In this document: positions 38,333-47,068 of the stretch, in pieces
Layout of the letters: each line of letters begins with the position of its first letter
Position numbering within the stretch: position 1 is the stretch's first letter
Source: Planctomycetota bacterium
Lineage (GTDB): Bacteria; Planctomycetota; Phycisphaerae; Tepidisphaerales; Tepidisphaeraceae
Assembly: GCA_026693085.1 (NCBI GenBank)
Contig: JAPLNB010000155.1
Span: 34,826-98,825, forward strand
Direction: 5' to 3'
Length of the DNA stretch: 64,000 bases
The notes under the pieces: model-generated
The model's database searches: none
The model's input: only the letters and a program-made list of their open reading frames with translations
Told to the model about the DNA's origin: nothing
Program-made: the position numbers and the translations under genes

Positions 38333-39052
38333 CTAGAACGGGGTGCTCGCCCGCCGCCGGATATAGATCTGATCCACCGCCGCGTTCTCCGAGAGCGACA
38401 GCAGATACAGCACGCTCTGCACAATATCTTCCGGCTTCAACAACTCATGCAGGTGCAAATCGGGCCGGGCATCCGGCACCATTCCGGTATTCACCCCCCC
38501 CGGCAGGATCGCCGACACCCGGATCCCATACTTCTGCGCCTCTACCGCCAGCGATTTCGTCAGTCCCATGACGCCATGCTTGCTCGCTGTATACGCCGCC
38601 TGGTTCGGATACCCCTTGAAGCCCACCACGCTCGCAATGTTGATGATGTACCCGCTTTTCTGCCGCATCATCAGCTTCATCGCCTCGCGACAGCACAAGA
38701 ACGTCCCTCGCAGATTCGTGGTGATCACGCGGTCAAAATCCTCCGCCGCAAAGTCCGCCAGCGGCCCGAAAATCCCGATCCCTGCGTTGTTCACCAGGAC
38801 ATCGACCCGTCCAAGCAACTGGCGCACCCGCTCGAAGATCGCCACGATCTGCCGCTCCTCGCCCAGATCCGTCGCCATGACGGTCGCCAGTCCATTGCTC
38901 TGCCGAATGCTCTGCGCGACCTCCTGTAGTTGGCTGTCGGTCCTTGCCACGAGCATCACATGTGCTCGACACCTTGCGAGCGCCATCGCGATCGCCCTGC
39001 CGATCCCCCGCCCAGCCCCCGTGACAATCGCGACCTGCTTTTCCAGATTCAT
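38333..39052 (-). CDS. Short-chain dehydrogenase/reductase
   Basis: About 239 residues from MNLEKQVAIVTGAGRGIGRA; further ATG codons lie just upstream. Classical SDR motifs: TGAGRGIG for NAD(P), NNAGIG, catalytic Ser in NIASVVGFKG, YTASKHG and LPGGVNTGM. The R at the end of the second strand (VARTD) suggests NADP preference. The C-terminus IYIRRRASTPF is atypical but short. The gene is convergent with secA and divergent from glnB. The substrate is unknown, as for most classical SDRs. Confidence 0.88.
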   Translation of the reverse strand: MNLEKQVAIVTGAGRGIGRAIAMALARCRAHVMLVARTDSQLQEVAQSIRQSNGLATVMATDLGEERQIVAIFERVRQLLGRVDVLVNNAGIGIFGPLADFAAEDFDRVITTNLRGTFLCCREAMKLMMRQKSGYIINIASVVGFKGYPNQAAYTASKHGVMGLTKSLAVEAQKYGIRVSAILPGGVNTGMVPDARPDLHLHELLKPEDIVQSVLYLLSLSENAAVDQIYIRRRASTPF

Positions 39053-39111
39053 AGGTATCATTCGACTCTCCATCGTTTGATGCGAAGGCTGAACCGGGGT
39101 CGGCCATTGTG

Positions 39112-39117
39112 TATAAT
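39112..39117 (+). promoter_or_regulatory. -10 box of the glnB promoter
   Basis: TATAAT lies 28 bases before the PII ATG. CTGAAC about 17 bases upstream is a poor -35 match. AAGGAG at 39135-39140 is a good ribosome binding site five bases before the start. Confidence 0.55.
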
Positions 39118-39145
39118 CAATCAGGCAATCGCACAAGGAGCCAGC

Positions 39146-39484
39146 ATGCAGATGATCGAGGCGGTGATCAAGCCGCACAAGTTGGACGACGTCAAATCCG
39201 CCTTGGCCAAGATGGGAATCCTCGGTGTGACGGCACTCGAATGCAAAGGTTTCGGCCGCCAGCGCGGCCACACCGAACGGTACCGCGGCGCCAAGATGGA
39301 CGTGGGTTTCGTTCCCAAGATCATGCTTAAGATTGCCGTCAGGGCCGAAGATTCCGGCAAAGCCGTCGAGGTCATCGTCGAAGCCGCTCGGACCGGCGAA
39401 GTCGGCGACGGCAAGATATTCGTCTACCCCATCGCCGAAGTCGTGCGCATCCGAACCGGCGAGCGCAACGCGCAGGCGCTCTAA
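39146..39484 (+). CDS. glnB: PII nitrogen-regulatory protein lacking the uridylylation tyrosine
   Basis: 112 residues, the normal PII length. The N-terminus MQMIEAVIKPHKLDDVKSAL, the KGFGRQRGHTERYRG block and the C-terminal TGEVGDGKIFVYPI with VVRIRTGERN are conserved; they bind ATP/ADP and 2-oxoglutarate in the trimer. In the T-loop the sequence is YRGAKMDVGF: Tyr46 is kept but position 51, the uridylylation Tyr of E. coli GlnB, is Met. Control by GlnD uridylylation is therefore unlikely. No amtB or glnA is adjacent. Its stop overlaps the convergent pabB stop by three bases. Confidence 0.95.
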   Translation: MQMIEAVIKPHKLDDVKSALAKMGILGVTALECKGFGRQRGHTERYRGAKMDVGFVPKIMLKIAVRAEDSGKAVEVIVEAARTGEVGDGKIFVYPIAEVVRIRTGERNAQAL

Positions 39485-40707
39485 TCGCGGTCTATCTCAA
39501 TGCCCAATGCGTCAAACAACGCCTTCGCTTTGGTGAGTGTTTCCGCGTACTCACTCTCCCCGGTTGAATCTGCCACAATGCCCCCTCCGACCGGGATCTG
39601 AACACGATTACTCCGCACGATGATCGTGCGGATCGCGATGTTGAACTCCATCCGGCCATCGCCACAGAGGTAACCAATGGCCCCGCAGTATGGCCCTCGC
39701 CGATCCGGCTCAAGCTCGTCGATGATCTGCATCGCCCGGATCTTAGGAGCGCCCGTAATGCTGCCGCCCGGAAATGTCGCGCGCAAGAGATCAACCAAGC
39801 CAACATCATCGCGGAGAATCCCCTCGACCGCGGCCACTCCATGATATAGCGTCGGGTGCGTCTCAATCGTCCGTGGCTCGACGACTTTGACCGATCCAAT
39901 CGTGCACACCCGCCCAAGGTCGTTGCGTTCGAGGTCCACAATCATGTTCAACTCGGCCTGATCCTTGACGGACTCGAGCAGCTCCAGGTCCATGCCCCCC
40001 CGGCGCGGCCGCGTGCCTTTGATCGGCCGCGTCAGCACCCGCCGCTTGCCGGTCAGCGGGTCTGGCAGCACGCGAAGAAACAACTCCGGCGAATTGCACA
40101 CCAGCGCGTCGCTGCCGTACTCCAGATAGGCGCCATAAAGCGCCGGGGTGCGCGTCCGTAGACGCTGGTAGATCGCCAGCGGGTCGTCAGGCAGCGGCGC
40201 GGTGAATTTCTGCGAAAGGTTGACCTGAAAGATGTCGCCTGCGTTGATGTATTCGATCGCCCGCGCCACCGTGGCCTCATACTGAGGCCGGGTGAAGTTG
40301 GACGTCAGAGGCCCATTGGAGTAAATGGCGTCTTCTCGGGTTTCGCCGTACATGCACGGTACGTCATGCTCGTCGTCCGCGTGAAAAGTGAACATGAACA
40401 GCGGCCAGTCATCATCCCTCTGGGCGATGCGCCCCGGGATGTTCTCGAATAGCCGGCCCAGGTCGTAGCTGAGATAGCCGACCCAGCGGGCGTTGGGCAA
40501 GTGCGGCTCAGGGTACTCGCTTATCCATTGCAGGGCATCCAGCGGGTTCTCCCACACCTTCTCCACGCGCCAGAAGGTCGAATGGACGGCGTGGAGAGTC
40601 CTTGCGTCGCAATAGAGGATGCTCGTCGGGGCCGGAAGCGGGCTGTAATTCCAGGGGGATGATGGATCGGAGCTGTCAAGCCGGATGCGAGGGATGCTGT
40701 AGCGCAC
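39481..40707 (-). CDS. pabB: Aminodeoxychorismate synthase component I
   Basis: 408 residues of the chorismate-utilising enzyme family. Motifs: QVNLSQKF, RPIKGTRPR with the Lys that marks PabB rather than TrpE, DLERNDLGRVCTIGSV, FPGGSITGAPKIRAM and RTIIV followed by GGGIVADS. PabB converts chorismate to 4-amino-4-deoxychorismate with ammonia from PabA in folate synthesis. It is shorter than fused PabB-PabC forms. No pabA or pabC is in the window. The secreted 880-residue gene ends 46 bases upstream on the same strand. Confidence 0.9.
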   Translation of the reverse strand: MRYSIPRIRLDSSDPSSPWNYSPLPAPTSILYCDARTLHAVHSTFWRVEKVWENPLDALQWISEYPEPHLPNARWVGYLSYDLGRLFENIPGRIAQRDDDWPLFMFTFHADDEHDVPCMYGETREDAIYSNGPLTSNFTRPQYEATVARAIEYINAGDIFQVNLSQKFTAPLPDDPLAIYQRLRTRTPALYGAYLEYGSDALVCNSPELFLRVLPDPLTGKRRVLTRPIKGTRPRRGGMDLELLESVKDQAELNMIVDLERNDLGRVCTIGSVKVVEPRTIETHPTLYHGVAAVEGILRDDVGLVDLLRATFPGGSITGAPKIRAMQIIDELEPDRRGPYCGAIGYLCGDGRMEFNIAIRTIIVRSNRVQIPVGGGIVADSTGESEYAETLTKAKALFDALGIEIDRD

Positions 40708-40752
40708 GGTGGCATTGTAGCGCTGCCCAACGATTCTGCCAGGCGTCCATGC

Positions 40753-43395
40753 CTACTGGATCTCGACTTCCTCATTAAGGATCCGGGTTCCGTTCAGCTC
40801 CTTGATCCCAGTCCGCACCTTGGTTATTTGATCCATCCGAACCTTGGCAAACCGGTAGATCTTGATCGTCATCCGGCCGGGCTCAAGGTTGGTGACAAGC
40901 CGCTCCTGCCTGGCCTGCGAGGGGAAGATGGCAAACGCCATGTAATCGATCTTCTTGTCGCCGTAGTTGGTGATGATCTGCTGGACGAGAACATCTTTGC
41001 CATCGTGAAAGGCGAGCGTCTGCATCCCAACATCCGACAGCCCGAGGGTCAGTGTGATTGGCACCACGAGCGTCGTGAGGCGGTCCGCCTGCAGGTTGAA
41101 CTGGGCCTCGATGGTTTTTGGTCCGGCGTAGCTGTTGTAGGGAAACTCAATGCTCAGCTCGCGCTGGAATGTTTCCCCAGGATTGGCTGAGAACGTAAAC
41201 GTCGGCGGGTTGAGCGTCCACCCCGCCGGCGCCTTGAGCTTGAGCGTGCCTGAAATCGCCTGTGGGTAAGGATTCGTGAAACGGATTCGCCGCGTGTGCG
41301 ACATGAAGCTCGACTCGATGAGCGGCCGATCGATCGCAACACTCGCCCGAAGCTGTGCGAGGCAGCCGTCAATATCCAGCAGGAATATCGGCATCGGCCC
41401 GACGGTCAACTCGACCTCCCCGCTCTGCGCGGCGGGATCTGCCGGGCGCCGGAGCGGCGTTGCGTTGCCCCACAGGTCTAACGCGTGGGGCCGCTGCCCC
41501 AGGCTCAACGCCAGATGCTTCACTCCCGCGCGCGTCCCCCGATCCCAGATCGCCAGAACGCTCTGCCCGCTTCGGTCAAACAAGAACGCCTCCACGCCAT
41601 CCCCCATCGGCACTTTCCCCTTGAATGTCGTCCCGCCGAGGGTCGTCATCAGGGTACGCACGACCATCAGCAGTTCCTGCGGCTGCTTGACGAGCGTTGT
41701 CTCCTCCGAGACGACCTTGAACGGCAGGGGCACATCGATACGGTCTGCGCCGGCCGCCAGAGCATAGATCATCCGCTGTGCCAGGTCCCGAATCTGCAAT
41801 TCCCTGCCGTATTGCTCCCGGTCCAGCAACTGCAACGTGAGTGACAATTTATGCCCCTGGTGCTTGCGGATGTCCTGGATGTAAAGCGGCAACTGGCTCG
41901 GCAGCACCGACGGATGAACTGACATCGCCACCGTTGCTGGAAGCTGCCCGTCCATCTCATACCAAGCCGGCCAAGGCATCGCCAAGTCCGGATTCCGGAT
42001 CAGCTTGGCAAACTCATCGTAGACCTTCTGATAAACCTGCCGCATCTCCTTCTGGGTCACAAAGGCATCGGAGTCGTCCGCCCCAAGCTGCCAGCGGTCA
42101 AGGTTGTTCGCATGTCGCGCAACCATGTATGCCAGTTGCGGCTGCCACTCCTCGGGCTTGGCTTTCAGCAGATAAAGCCACGATCTGTCCGCGGCGTTCT
42201 TGGTGACCTGCGGGGGCAAATCGACTAGACACGCAGTGGGCGTGATGCTCAATTCCCGCAATCGGACCAGCAACTGGTCAAAGGTCGCCGATGACGCCTG
42301 TTGCGTATCGCCAGATTTGCTCCACACGGCCAGTTTGACTCGCCCCGCGCCCAGGAACGGCAGGATGTCCGGCAACTCCCCCCAGCCCTCAAAGGGCAAA
42401 TCAGTGGCAATGATGCCAAACCGATCATCCGGCTGGACGGTCCGCGCGCCGTCCGCCAGAAGAACCATGTCCAGGGAATGCTGCCCGACATATTGCCCCT
42501 GCCCGGTCATGACCAGCGCCACCTCGTACCATCCTGGGGCAAGTTCCGGCAAAACCAATCGCATCTTTTTGTGGCCCGGCCCCAGGCTTTCCGCCGCTGC
42601 CATGTCCAACGCGCCGCTTCGCTGGTAGACCGTCTTCCCCGCCGGGTCTTTGATCACAAGCTGCGCCGCCAGATCGTCCGTTGACCAGTCGCTCACCACG
42701 ACCTGCAGGCTCAACGTTTCGCCCTGCCGGAAGATGTTGCCGGGCCGGTCGGTGCTCATTGAAACGCGCGGAACCTGCGAAACCATGATGTCGTCAAACC
42801 ACGCGCTGCCCCGGATGTCCTGCTGGAACAGAGTCTGTTTCCCCAGCGATTCCGCCGCGTACAACCCCGGCTGCAGCAACCCCAGCTCCACCACCAGGTA
42901 GCACGCCGCCGGGTCAGCCGACAGCTCAACCCGCAGCAGCTTCCATGGCTCCTCGTTTCGCCTGGCGGCATATAGATCCGAATGCCTCATTGATGAGGCG
43001 ATCGGGCGCGTATCAATGTCGAGGTAATACGCGCTCAAGCTCGCCCGGGCGTGCGCCAGCAGCGTCGTCTGAACATAGCCCTCTACGCGGTACTGCGCCC
43101 GCGGCTGGACCTTGATGCGCTTCGGATCATACCGATAGACCACCGACCCCCCGTTCAGGTCCAGCCGAAAGCTGTAGTCCCCGCTCCGCCGCCGGTCGGT
43201 CGCGAGTTGCCCCTCAACGTAATGCGGCATGCCCGGGCCCTGGATCTTCGTCCAGTGCATGGGCAGATCTTCCTTGTTGCCCAGGTTCCGCTCCTCGAAG
43301 TCAAACGTCCGCAGGATACGGCTGGCCGCCGACGATTGCGCAATCGCCACATCGCATAACAGCAGACAGAATATCAGGGCGCAATATCCTCGCAT
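40753..43395 (-). CDS. Large secreted protein of unknown function
   Basis: 880 residues. Signal peptide MRGYCALIFCLLLCDVAIAQ. A carbohydrate-binding-like jelly-roll (FDFEERNLGNKEDLPMHW, then YSFRLDLNGGSVVYRYD) occupies the first 210 residues. A central alpha/beta region follows with ILPFLGAGRVKLAVWSK, LPVACLVDLPPQ-like and AAGADRIDVPLPF, resembling a TIM-barrel glycosidase domain. The last 200 residues are immunoglobulin-like (LKLKAPAGWTLNPPTFTF). It is divergent from the von Willebrand gene. No catalytic residues could be assigned. Confidence 0.7.
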   Translation of the reverse strand: MRGYCALIFCLLLCDVAIAQSSAASRILRTFDFEERNLGNKEDLPMHWTKIQGPGMPHYVEGQLATDRRRSGDYSFRLDLNGGSVVYRYDPKRIKVQPRAQYRVEGYVQTTLLAHARASLSAYYLDIDTRPIASSMRHSDLYAARRNEEPWKLLRVELSADPAACYLVVELGLLQPGLYAAESLGKQTLFQQDIRGSAWFDDIMVSQVPRVSMSTDRPGNIFRQGETLSLQVVVSDWSTDDLAAQLVIKDPAGKTVYQRSGALDMAAAESLGPGHKKMRLVLPELAPGWYEVALVMTGQGQYVGQHSLDMVLLADGARTVQPDDRFGIIATDLPFEGWGELPDILPFLGAGRVKLAVWSKSGDTQQASSATFDQLLVRLRELSITPTACLVDLPPQVTKNAADRSWLYLLKAKPEEWQPQLAYMVARHANNLDRWQLGADDSDAFVTQKEMRQVYQKVYDEFAKLIRNPDLAMPWPAWYEMDGQLPATVAMSVHPSVLPSQLPLYIQDIRKHQGHKLSLTLQLLDREQYGRELQIRDLAQRMIYALAAGADRIDVPLPFKVVSEETTLVKQPQELLMVVRTLMTTLGGTTFKGKVPMGDGVEAFLFDRSGQSVLAIWDRGTRAGVKHLALSLGQRPHALDLWGNATPLRRPADPAAQSGEVELTVGPMPIFLLDIDGCLAQLRASVAIDRPLIESSFMSHTRRIRFTNPYPQAISGTLKLKAPAGWTLNPPTFTFSANPGETFQRELSIEFPYNSYAGPKTIEAQFNLQADRLTTLVVPITLTLGLSDVGMQTLAFHDGKDVLVQQIITNYGDKKIDYMAFAIFPSQARQERLVTNLEPGRMTIKIYRFAKVRMDQITKVRTGIKELNGTRILNEEVEIQ

Positions 43396-43398
43396 AGT

Positions 43399-43430
43399 CC
43401 GATAAATCGTCTATCGGCTATCGGCGTAAC
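43399..43430. repeat. GATAGCC-type 7-base repeat between divergent genes
   Basis: On the minus strand GCCGATA GCCGATA GACGATT TATCGG runs through 43430-43399. It lies just upstream of the 880-residue secreted-protein gene. A related CGTCTATCGG occurs at 51092-51102. Confidence 0.6.
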
Positions 43431-43539
43431 GAAAGATAAGCCGACATTTCTTCCTCGGCGTCCTCGTTGGTGAATAGAGGGTCCAGGCCTTGAACCGCAG
43501 GCGTATTCCGGCCATGCTGGCACTCCAGAGAGGCATCCG

Positions 43540-46071
43540 GTGACTAATTGGTCCTTCGACATCCTCCGCCAGGGCGGCTGGGATCTGTGGCTGGCGATCT
43601 GCGTCATCGCCTCCCTGGTGCTGCTCGGCCACGCCGTGATCGGCCGCCTCTGGGAACGCGCCAGCGGCTGGCTCGCTCTCTTACTGATCGCGGCCGGCGT
43701 CGGTGGAACCACTGCCATCCTCTTCGTGCCCCGCTTCCAGTCCCCGTTTGTCGGCCTCGCCTGGACATTCATCCTCCTCTCAATCCTGTCCGCCACCTTC
43801 TATCTGAACCTTCTGGCCCAGCTTGGTACCCGCCGCACCACCATCCTCCTCTGCCTGCGCGTGTTCGCCCTGGGCATGCTCGTCCCGATGCTGTTCGAGC
43901 CCGTCCTCCGCTTCGTCGCCAAGCCCAAACCCGAACGCCCGCTCAATTTCCTTGTCGATGCCTCCGGAAGCATGTCATTCCCCGACGTCCAGAACGGCCC
44001 CACACGCCTGCAATCCGTCTGGCAAACCCTCCGTCCGCAGTTGGACAAAGCCAAAGAGCACTTCGTGCTCCGATACTTCACCTTCGCCTCCGATATCGAC
44101 GAGTTCAAGAAGCCTGACGAACTCGGCAAACGCACTGCCGACGGCAAATCCACCGACATCGTGACGGCCGTACAAAAAGTGACCGGTCTGAGTCTCCGCA
44201 AGGACGCCGCCATCGTTCTTATCAGCGACGGCATCGACAACACCTCCCCCAATGTGGCCGACCTGCTCCGCTCTTCCCCTCGCCCTATCCACACCGTCCG
44301 CGTCGGCTCCGAACAGGCCGAACCATCATCCCTGGCCAACGTGGCCGTCGATAACATCGAAACCACCGACGATTTCGTCGTCCACCACGAGTCCAAAGTC
44401 AAAGCCACGATCAAGTCATCGGCGTTGGCCAACCGCGTCGTCGAGGTAAAGATGACCGAGCTCGACGTCTCCGCCAGACCCGTCGGCCAGGTGATCTCCA
44501 AGACCCTGGTTCTCCAACCGGTCGCCGAAGGCCAAATGGTCGAGCTTCCCTTCAAGCCCAAAGCCGTTGGCATCCAGCGTCTGGCCGTCTGGATCGACCC
44601 CATAGCCGGCGAGCGCAGCACCGTTGACAACCGCCAGGAATTTCAAGGGCTCGCGCTCGATCCCCGCATCAAGGTTTTCTATGTCGAAGGCCGCGTCCGC
44701 CCCGAGTTCACCCAACTGAATCGGGCCCTCGCCCGGGACCCGAACATCGAAGTTGCCTCCCTCCTCCGCATCCAACAGGAGCGTTTCACCGCCTCGGGCA
44801 CCGTAGACGGCGAACCCGTCACCAAGATGCCCGCCAGCACCGAAGAGTGGAAGAAGTTTGACGTGGTGATCCTCGGCGACATGGACAGCAGCTTCCTCTC
44901 CAAGCTCCAGCAGGCCGGCATTGAACAATTCGTCTTCAAGGGGGGCGGCCTCATCATGATCGGCGGCCAGAACAACTTCGGACCGGGCGGTTACAAAGAC
45001 TCCGCCATTGAAAAAGCCCTCCCGGTCTTCGCTGGTGAACTGGCCAGCCACCAGGAACGCACGGCTTTCGTTCCCCAACTCACCCCAGATGGCCAAACCC
45101 ATCCCGGCATGGACGGCCTGGCCGAATGGTTCCCCCTCTCCGATCCCAATCAAAAACCCAAGACTGCAGGTCAAAAATCTCTGCCCGCCCTCCGCGGCAA
45201 CGTCGTCGTCCCCCGCGCGAAATCCGGCGCTTCTGTCCTGCTCGTCCACGCCGGGCGCCCTGGGCCGGATGGCAAACCTCAGATCGTCCTGGCCGTCCAA
45301 CGCTACGGCGAAGGCCGCTCCGCCGCCTTCACCGCCGACACCACCTATCTGTGGTACCTTCCCCTGCGAGGCCTCGGCCAGGACAGCCCGTATAACCGCT
45401 TCTGGGGCCAACTCATCCGCTGGCTCGCCGGCGAAGACGTTCGCAACCGCCAACGCGGCGCCGCCATCGATGGGCTGCTCAACAAGAGCCTGTACCAGTT
45501 GGGCGAATCCGTCCGCGTCCGCGCCATGGTCCGCGACGAACGCGGCGACGCCACCCGCTACGCGCAGGTCAACGTCAAACTCACCCGCGCCGGCCAGCAA
45601 GGCGTCTTGCAAGTCCCCCTCAACCCGGTCGAATCCCGCACCGGTCTCTATGACGTCACCATCGCCAACCCCGACAAAGGCGACTGGACCGCCGAACTGT
45701 CCGCCACGAAAGACGGCAAGACCGTCGGCAAACAAACCCTGAAATTCACCGTCATCCCACCCGCCGGAGAGATGCTCAAGCTCGCCGCTAACCCCCAACT
45801 CCTCGCTGCCATCGCCGAGCAGACCAAAGGTTTCCAGTACGAGCTGGCCCAGCTCCCCAGGCTCATTGACCAGCTCATCAGCATGGACAAGCCCTCGGCC
45901 GCCGAACAGGCCCGATCCGTTCCCCTCAGCAACACCCTCCGCGCCGCGCTGGAACTCATGGGACAAAGACCCGAATGGGACGAAAGATACGACTTGCCCA
46001 CGCAAGGCCTCCTGGTTCTCTGCCTCCTCGCCGCCGAGTGGATCATGCGCCGCCGCTGGCAGTTGCCCTGA
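43540..46071 (+). CDS. von Willebrand factor A / amidotransferase-like membrane protein
   Basis: 843 residues, GTG start. Three membrane helices lie in the first 125 residues (LAICVIASLVLLGHAVI, LLLIAAGVGGTTAILFV, WTFILLSILSATFYL). A vWA domain follows with the MIDAS motif DASGS at residues 140-144 and VLISDGIDN. Then comes a glutamine-amidotransferase-like domain (FDVVILGDMDSSFLSKL, GGGLIMIGGQNNFGPGGY). A last membrane helix is near the C-terminus (LLVLCLLAAEWIMRRRW). This is the architecture of BatA-like planctomycete proteins often encoded with MoxR/DUF58 genes. Here no such neighbours occur. Confidence 0.85.
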   Translation: MTNWSFDILRQGGWDLWLAICVIASLVLLGHAVIGRLWERASGWLALLLIAAGVGGTTAILFVPRFQSPFVGLAWTFILLSILSATFYLNLLAQLGTRRTTILLCLRVFALGMLVPMLFEPVLRFVAKPKPERPLNFLVDASGSMSFPDVQNGPTRLQSVWQTLRPQLDKAKEHFVLRYFTFASDIDEFKKPDELGKRTADGKSTDIVTAVQKVTGLSLRKDAAIVLISDGIDNTSPNVADLLRSSPRPIHTVRVGSEQAEPSSLANVAVDNIETTDDFVVHHESKVKATIKSSALANRVVEVKMTELDVSARPVGQVISKTLVLQPVAEGQMVELPFKPKAVGIQRLAVWIDPIAGERSTVDNRQEFQGLALDPRIKVFYVEGRVRPEFTQLNRALARDPNIEVASLLRIQQERFTASGTVDGEPVTKMPASTEEWKKFDVVILGDMDSSFLSKLQQAGIEQFVFKGGGLIMIGGQNNFGPGGYKDSAIEKALPVFAGELASHQERTAFVPQLTPDGQTHPGMDGLAEWFPLSDPNQKPKTAGQKSLPALRGNVVVPRAKSGASVLLVHAGRPGPDGKPQIVLAVQRYGEGRSAAFTADTTYLWYLPLRGLGQDSPYNRFWGQLIRWLAGEDVRNRQRGAAIDGLLNKSLYQLGESVRVRAMVRDERGDATRYAQVNVKLTRAGQQGVLQVPLNPVESRTGLYDVTIANPDKGDWTAELSATKDGKTVGKQTLKFTVIPPAGEMLKLAANPQLLAAIAEQTKGFQYELAQLPRLIDQLISMDKPSAAEQARSVPLSNTLRAALELMGQRPEWDERYDLPTQGLLVLCLLAAEWIMRRRWQLP

Positions 46072-46125
46072 ACCCCGCCCCCTGAAGCCTTGCCTCCCCC
46101 ATACCCTCTGGCCCACAATACTCCC

Positions 46126-47058
46126 ATGGCCCAACTGTCGGACATCCCCAAAATCCTGCGATCCGTCGGCCCCTTCGGTTTCATCGGCCGCGTCTGGCGC
46201 GAACTGTCCGACGACAATCTCCTCGTTTGGGCCGCCGCCGTCGCCTATTCCTGGCTCTTCGCCATCTTCCCTTTCGTCGTCTTCCTCATGACCCTCCTGC
46301 CGTACCTGCCCGAAGGCACGAAGACAAACGCCAAGAACGAGATCCAAGCGGTCGTCTACCGCTCGATGCCCAAGCAGGCCGCCGACACCATCTGGGACAA
46401 CGTCTCCTTCATCCTCAGCCGACGCCACGGCGGCCTCCTCGGCATCGGCCTGATCCTCACCCTCTGGGCTGCCAGCGGCGGCATCAACATGACCATCACT
46501 GCGGTTGACAAATGCTACGAAATCGACAACGGCCGCCCGTTCTACAAACAACGTCCCATGGCCATCGGCCTCACCACCATCGTCGCTGTCCTCGTGCTCG
46601 CTTTGCTCATCCTCCTCCCCATCGGCACCGTCGCCATCCGCTGGATCGAGCGCAACGGCATCACCGGCATCTCCGGCCCGCTGCTCTGGACCTGGCAGAT
46701 CCTCCGCTTCCCACTTGCCGTCCTGCTCATGTTCGCAACGGTCAACCTGCTTTATTACTTTGGCCCGAGCATCAAGCAGAAGTACGTTTTCTTCACCCCC
46801 GGCGCCGTATTCGTCGTCATTGTCTGGATGCTCCTGGCGGTCGCCTTCCGCTTCTACGTCGACCGCTACGGCAAGTACAACGAAACCTACGGCACGGTAG
46901 GGGGGGTGGCCATCCTCCTGATCCTCTTCTACTTCGATGCCGTCGTTCTGCTGATCGGAGCTGAAATCAACAGCGAAATCGACTTTGAAGTCCTCAAAGT
47001 CCCTCGCGGCTCCAAAGACTTCACTCTCGTGCACGAGCCGCCTGCCCAATCCGCGTGA
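46126..47058 (+). CDS. YihY/BrkB family inner membrane protein
   Basis: About 310 residues from ATG 46126. Six or so membrane helices and the family features are visible: WAAAVAYSWLFAIFPFVVFL near the start, LLGIGLILTLWAASGGINMT, and the C-terminal YGTVGGVAILLILFYFDAVVLLIGAEIN. YihY/BrkB proteins (once mis-called RNase BN) are conserved membrane proteins of uncertain function. The gene follows the von Willebrand gene by 54 bases and is convergent with the lipoprotein that ends at 47069. Confidence 0.9.
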   Translation: MAQLSDIPKILRSVGPFGFIGRVWRELSDDNLLVWAAAVAYSWLFAIFPFVVFLMTLLPYLPEGTKTNAKNEIQAVVYRSMPKQAADTIWDNVSFILSRRHGGLLGIGLILTLWAASGGINMTITAVDKCYEIDNGRPFYKQRPMAIGLTTIVAVLVLALLILLPIGTVAIRWIERNGITGISGPLLWTWQILRFPLAVLLMFATVNLLYYFGPSIKQKYVFFTPGAVFVVIVWMLLAVAFRFYVDRYGKYNETYGTVGGVAILLILFYFDAVVLLIGAEINSEIDFEVLKVPRGSKDFTLVHEPPAQSA

Positions 47059-47068
47059 ATCTGTGGTT

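Noticed and set aside
44416..47049. An 877-codon open frame antisense to the von Willebrand and BrkB genes
   Set aside because: It spans two well supported genes and has acidic low-complexity composition with no motif.
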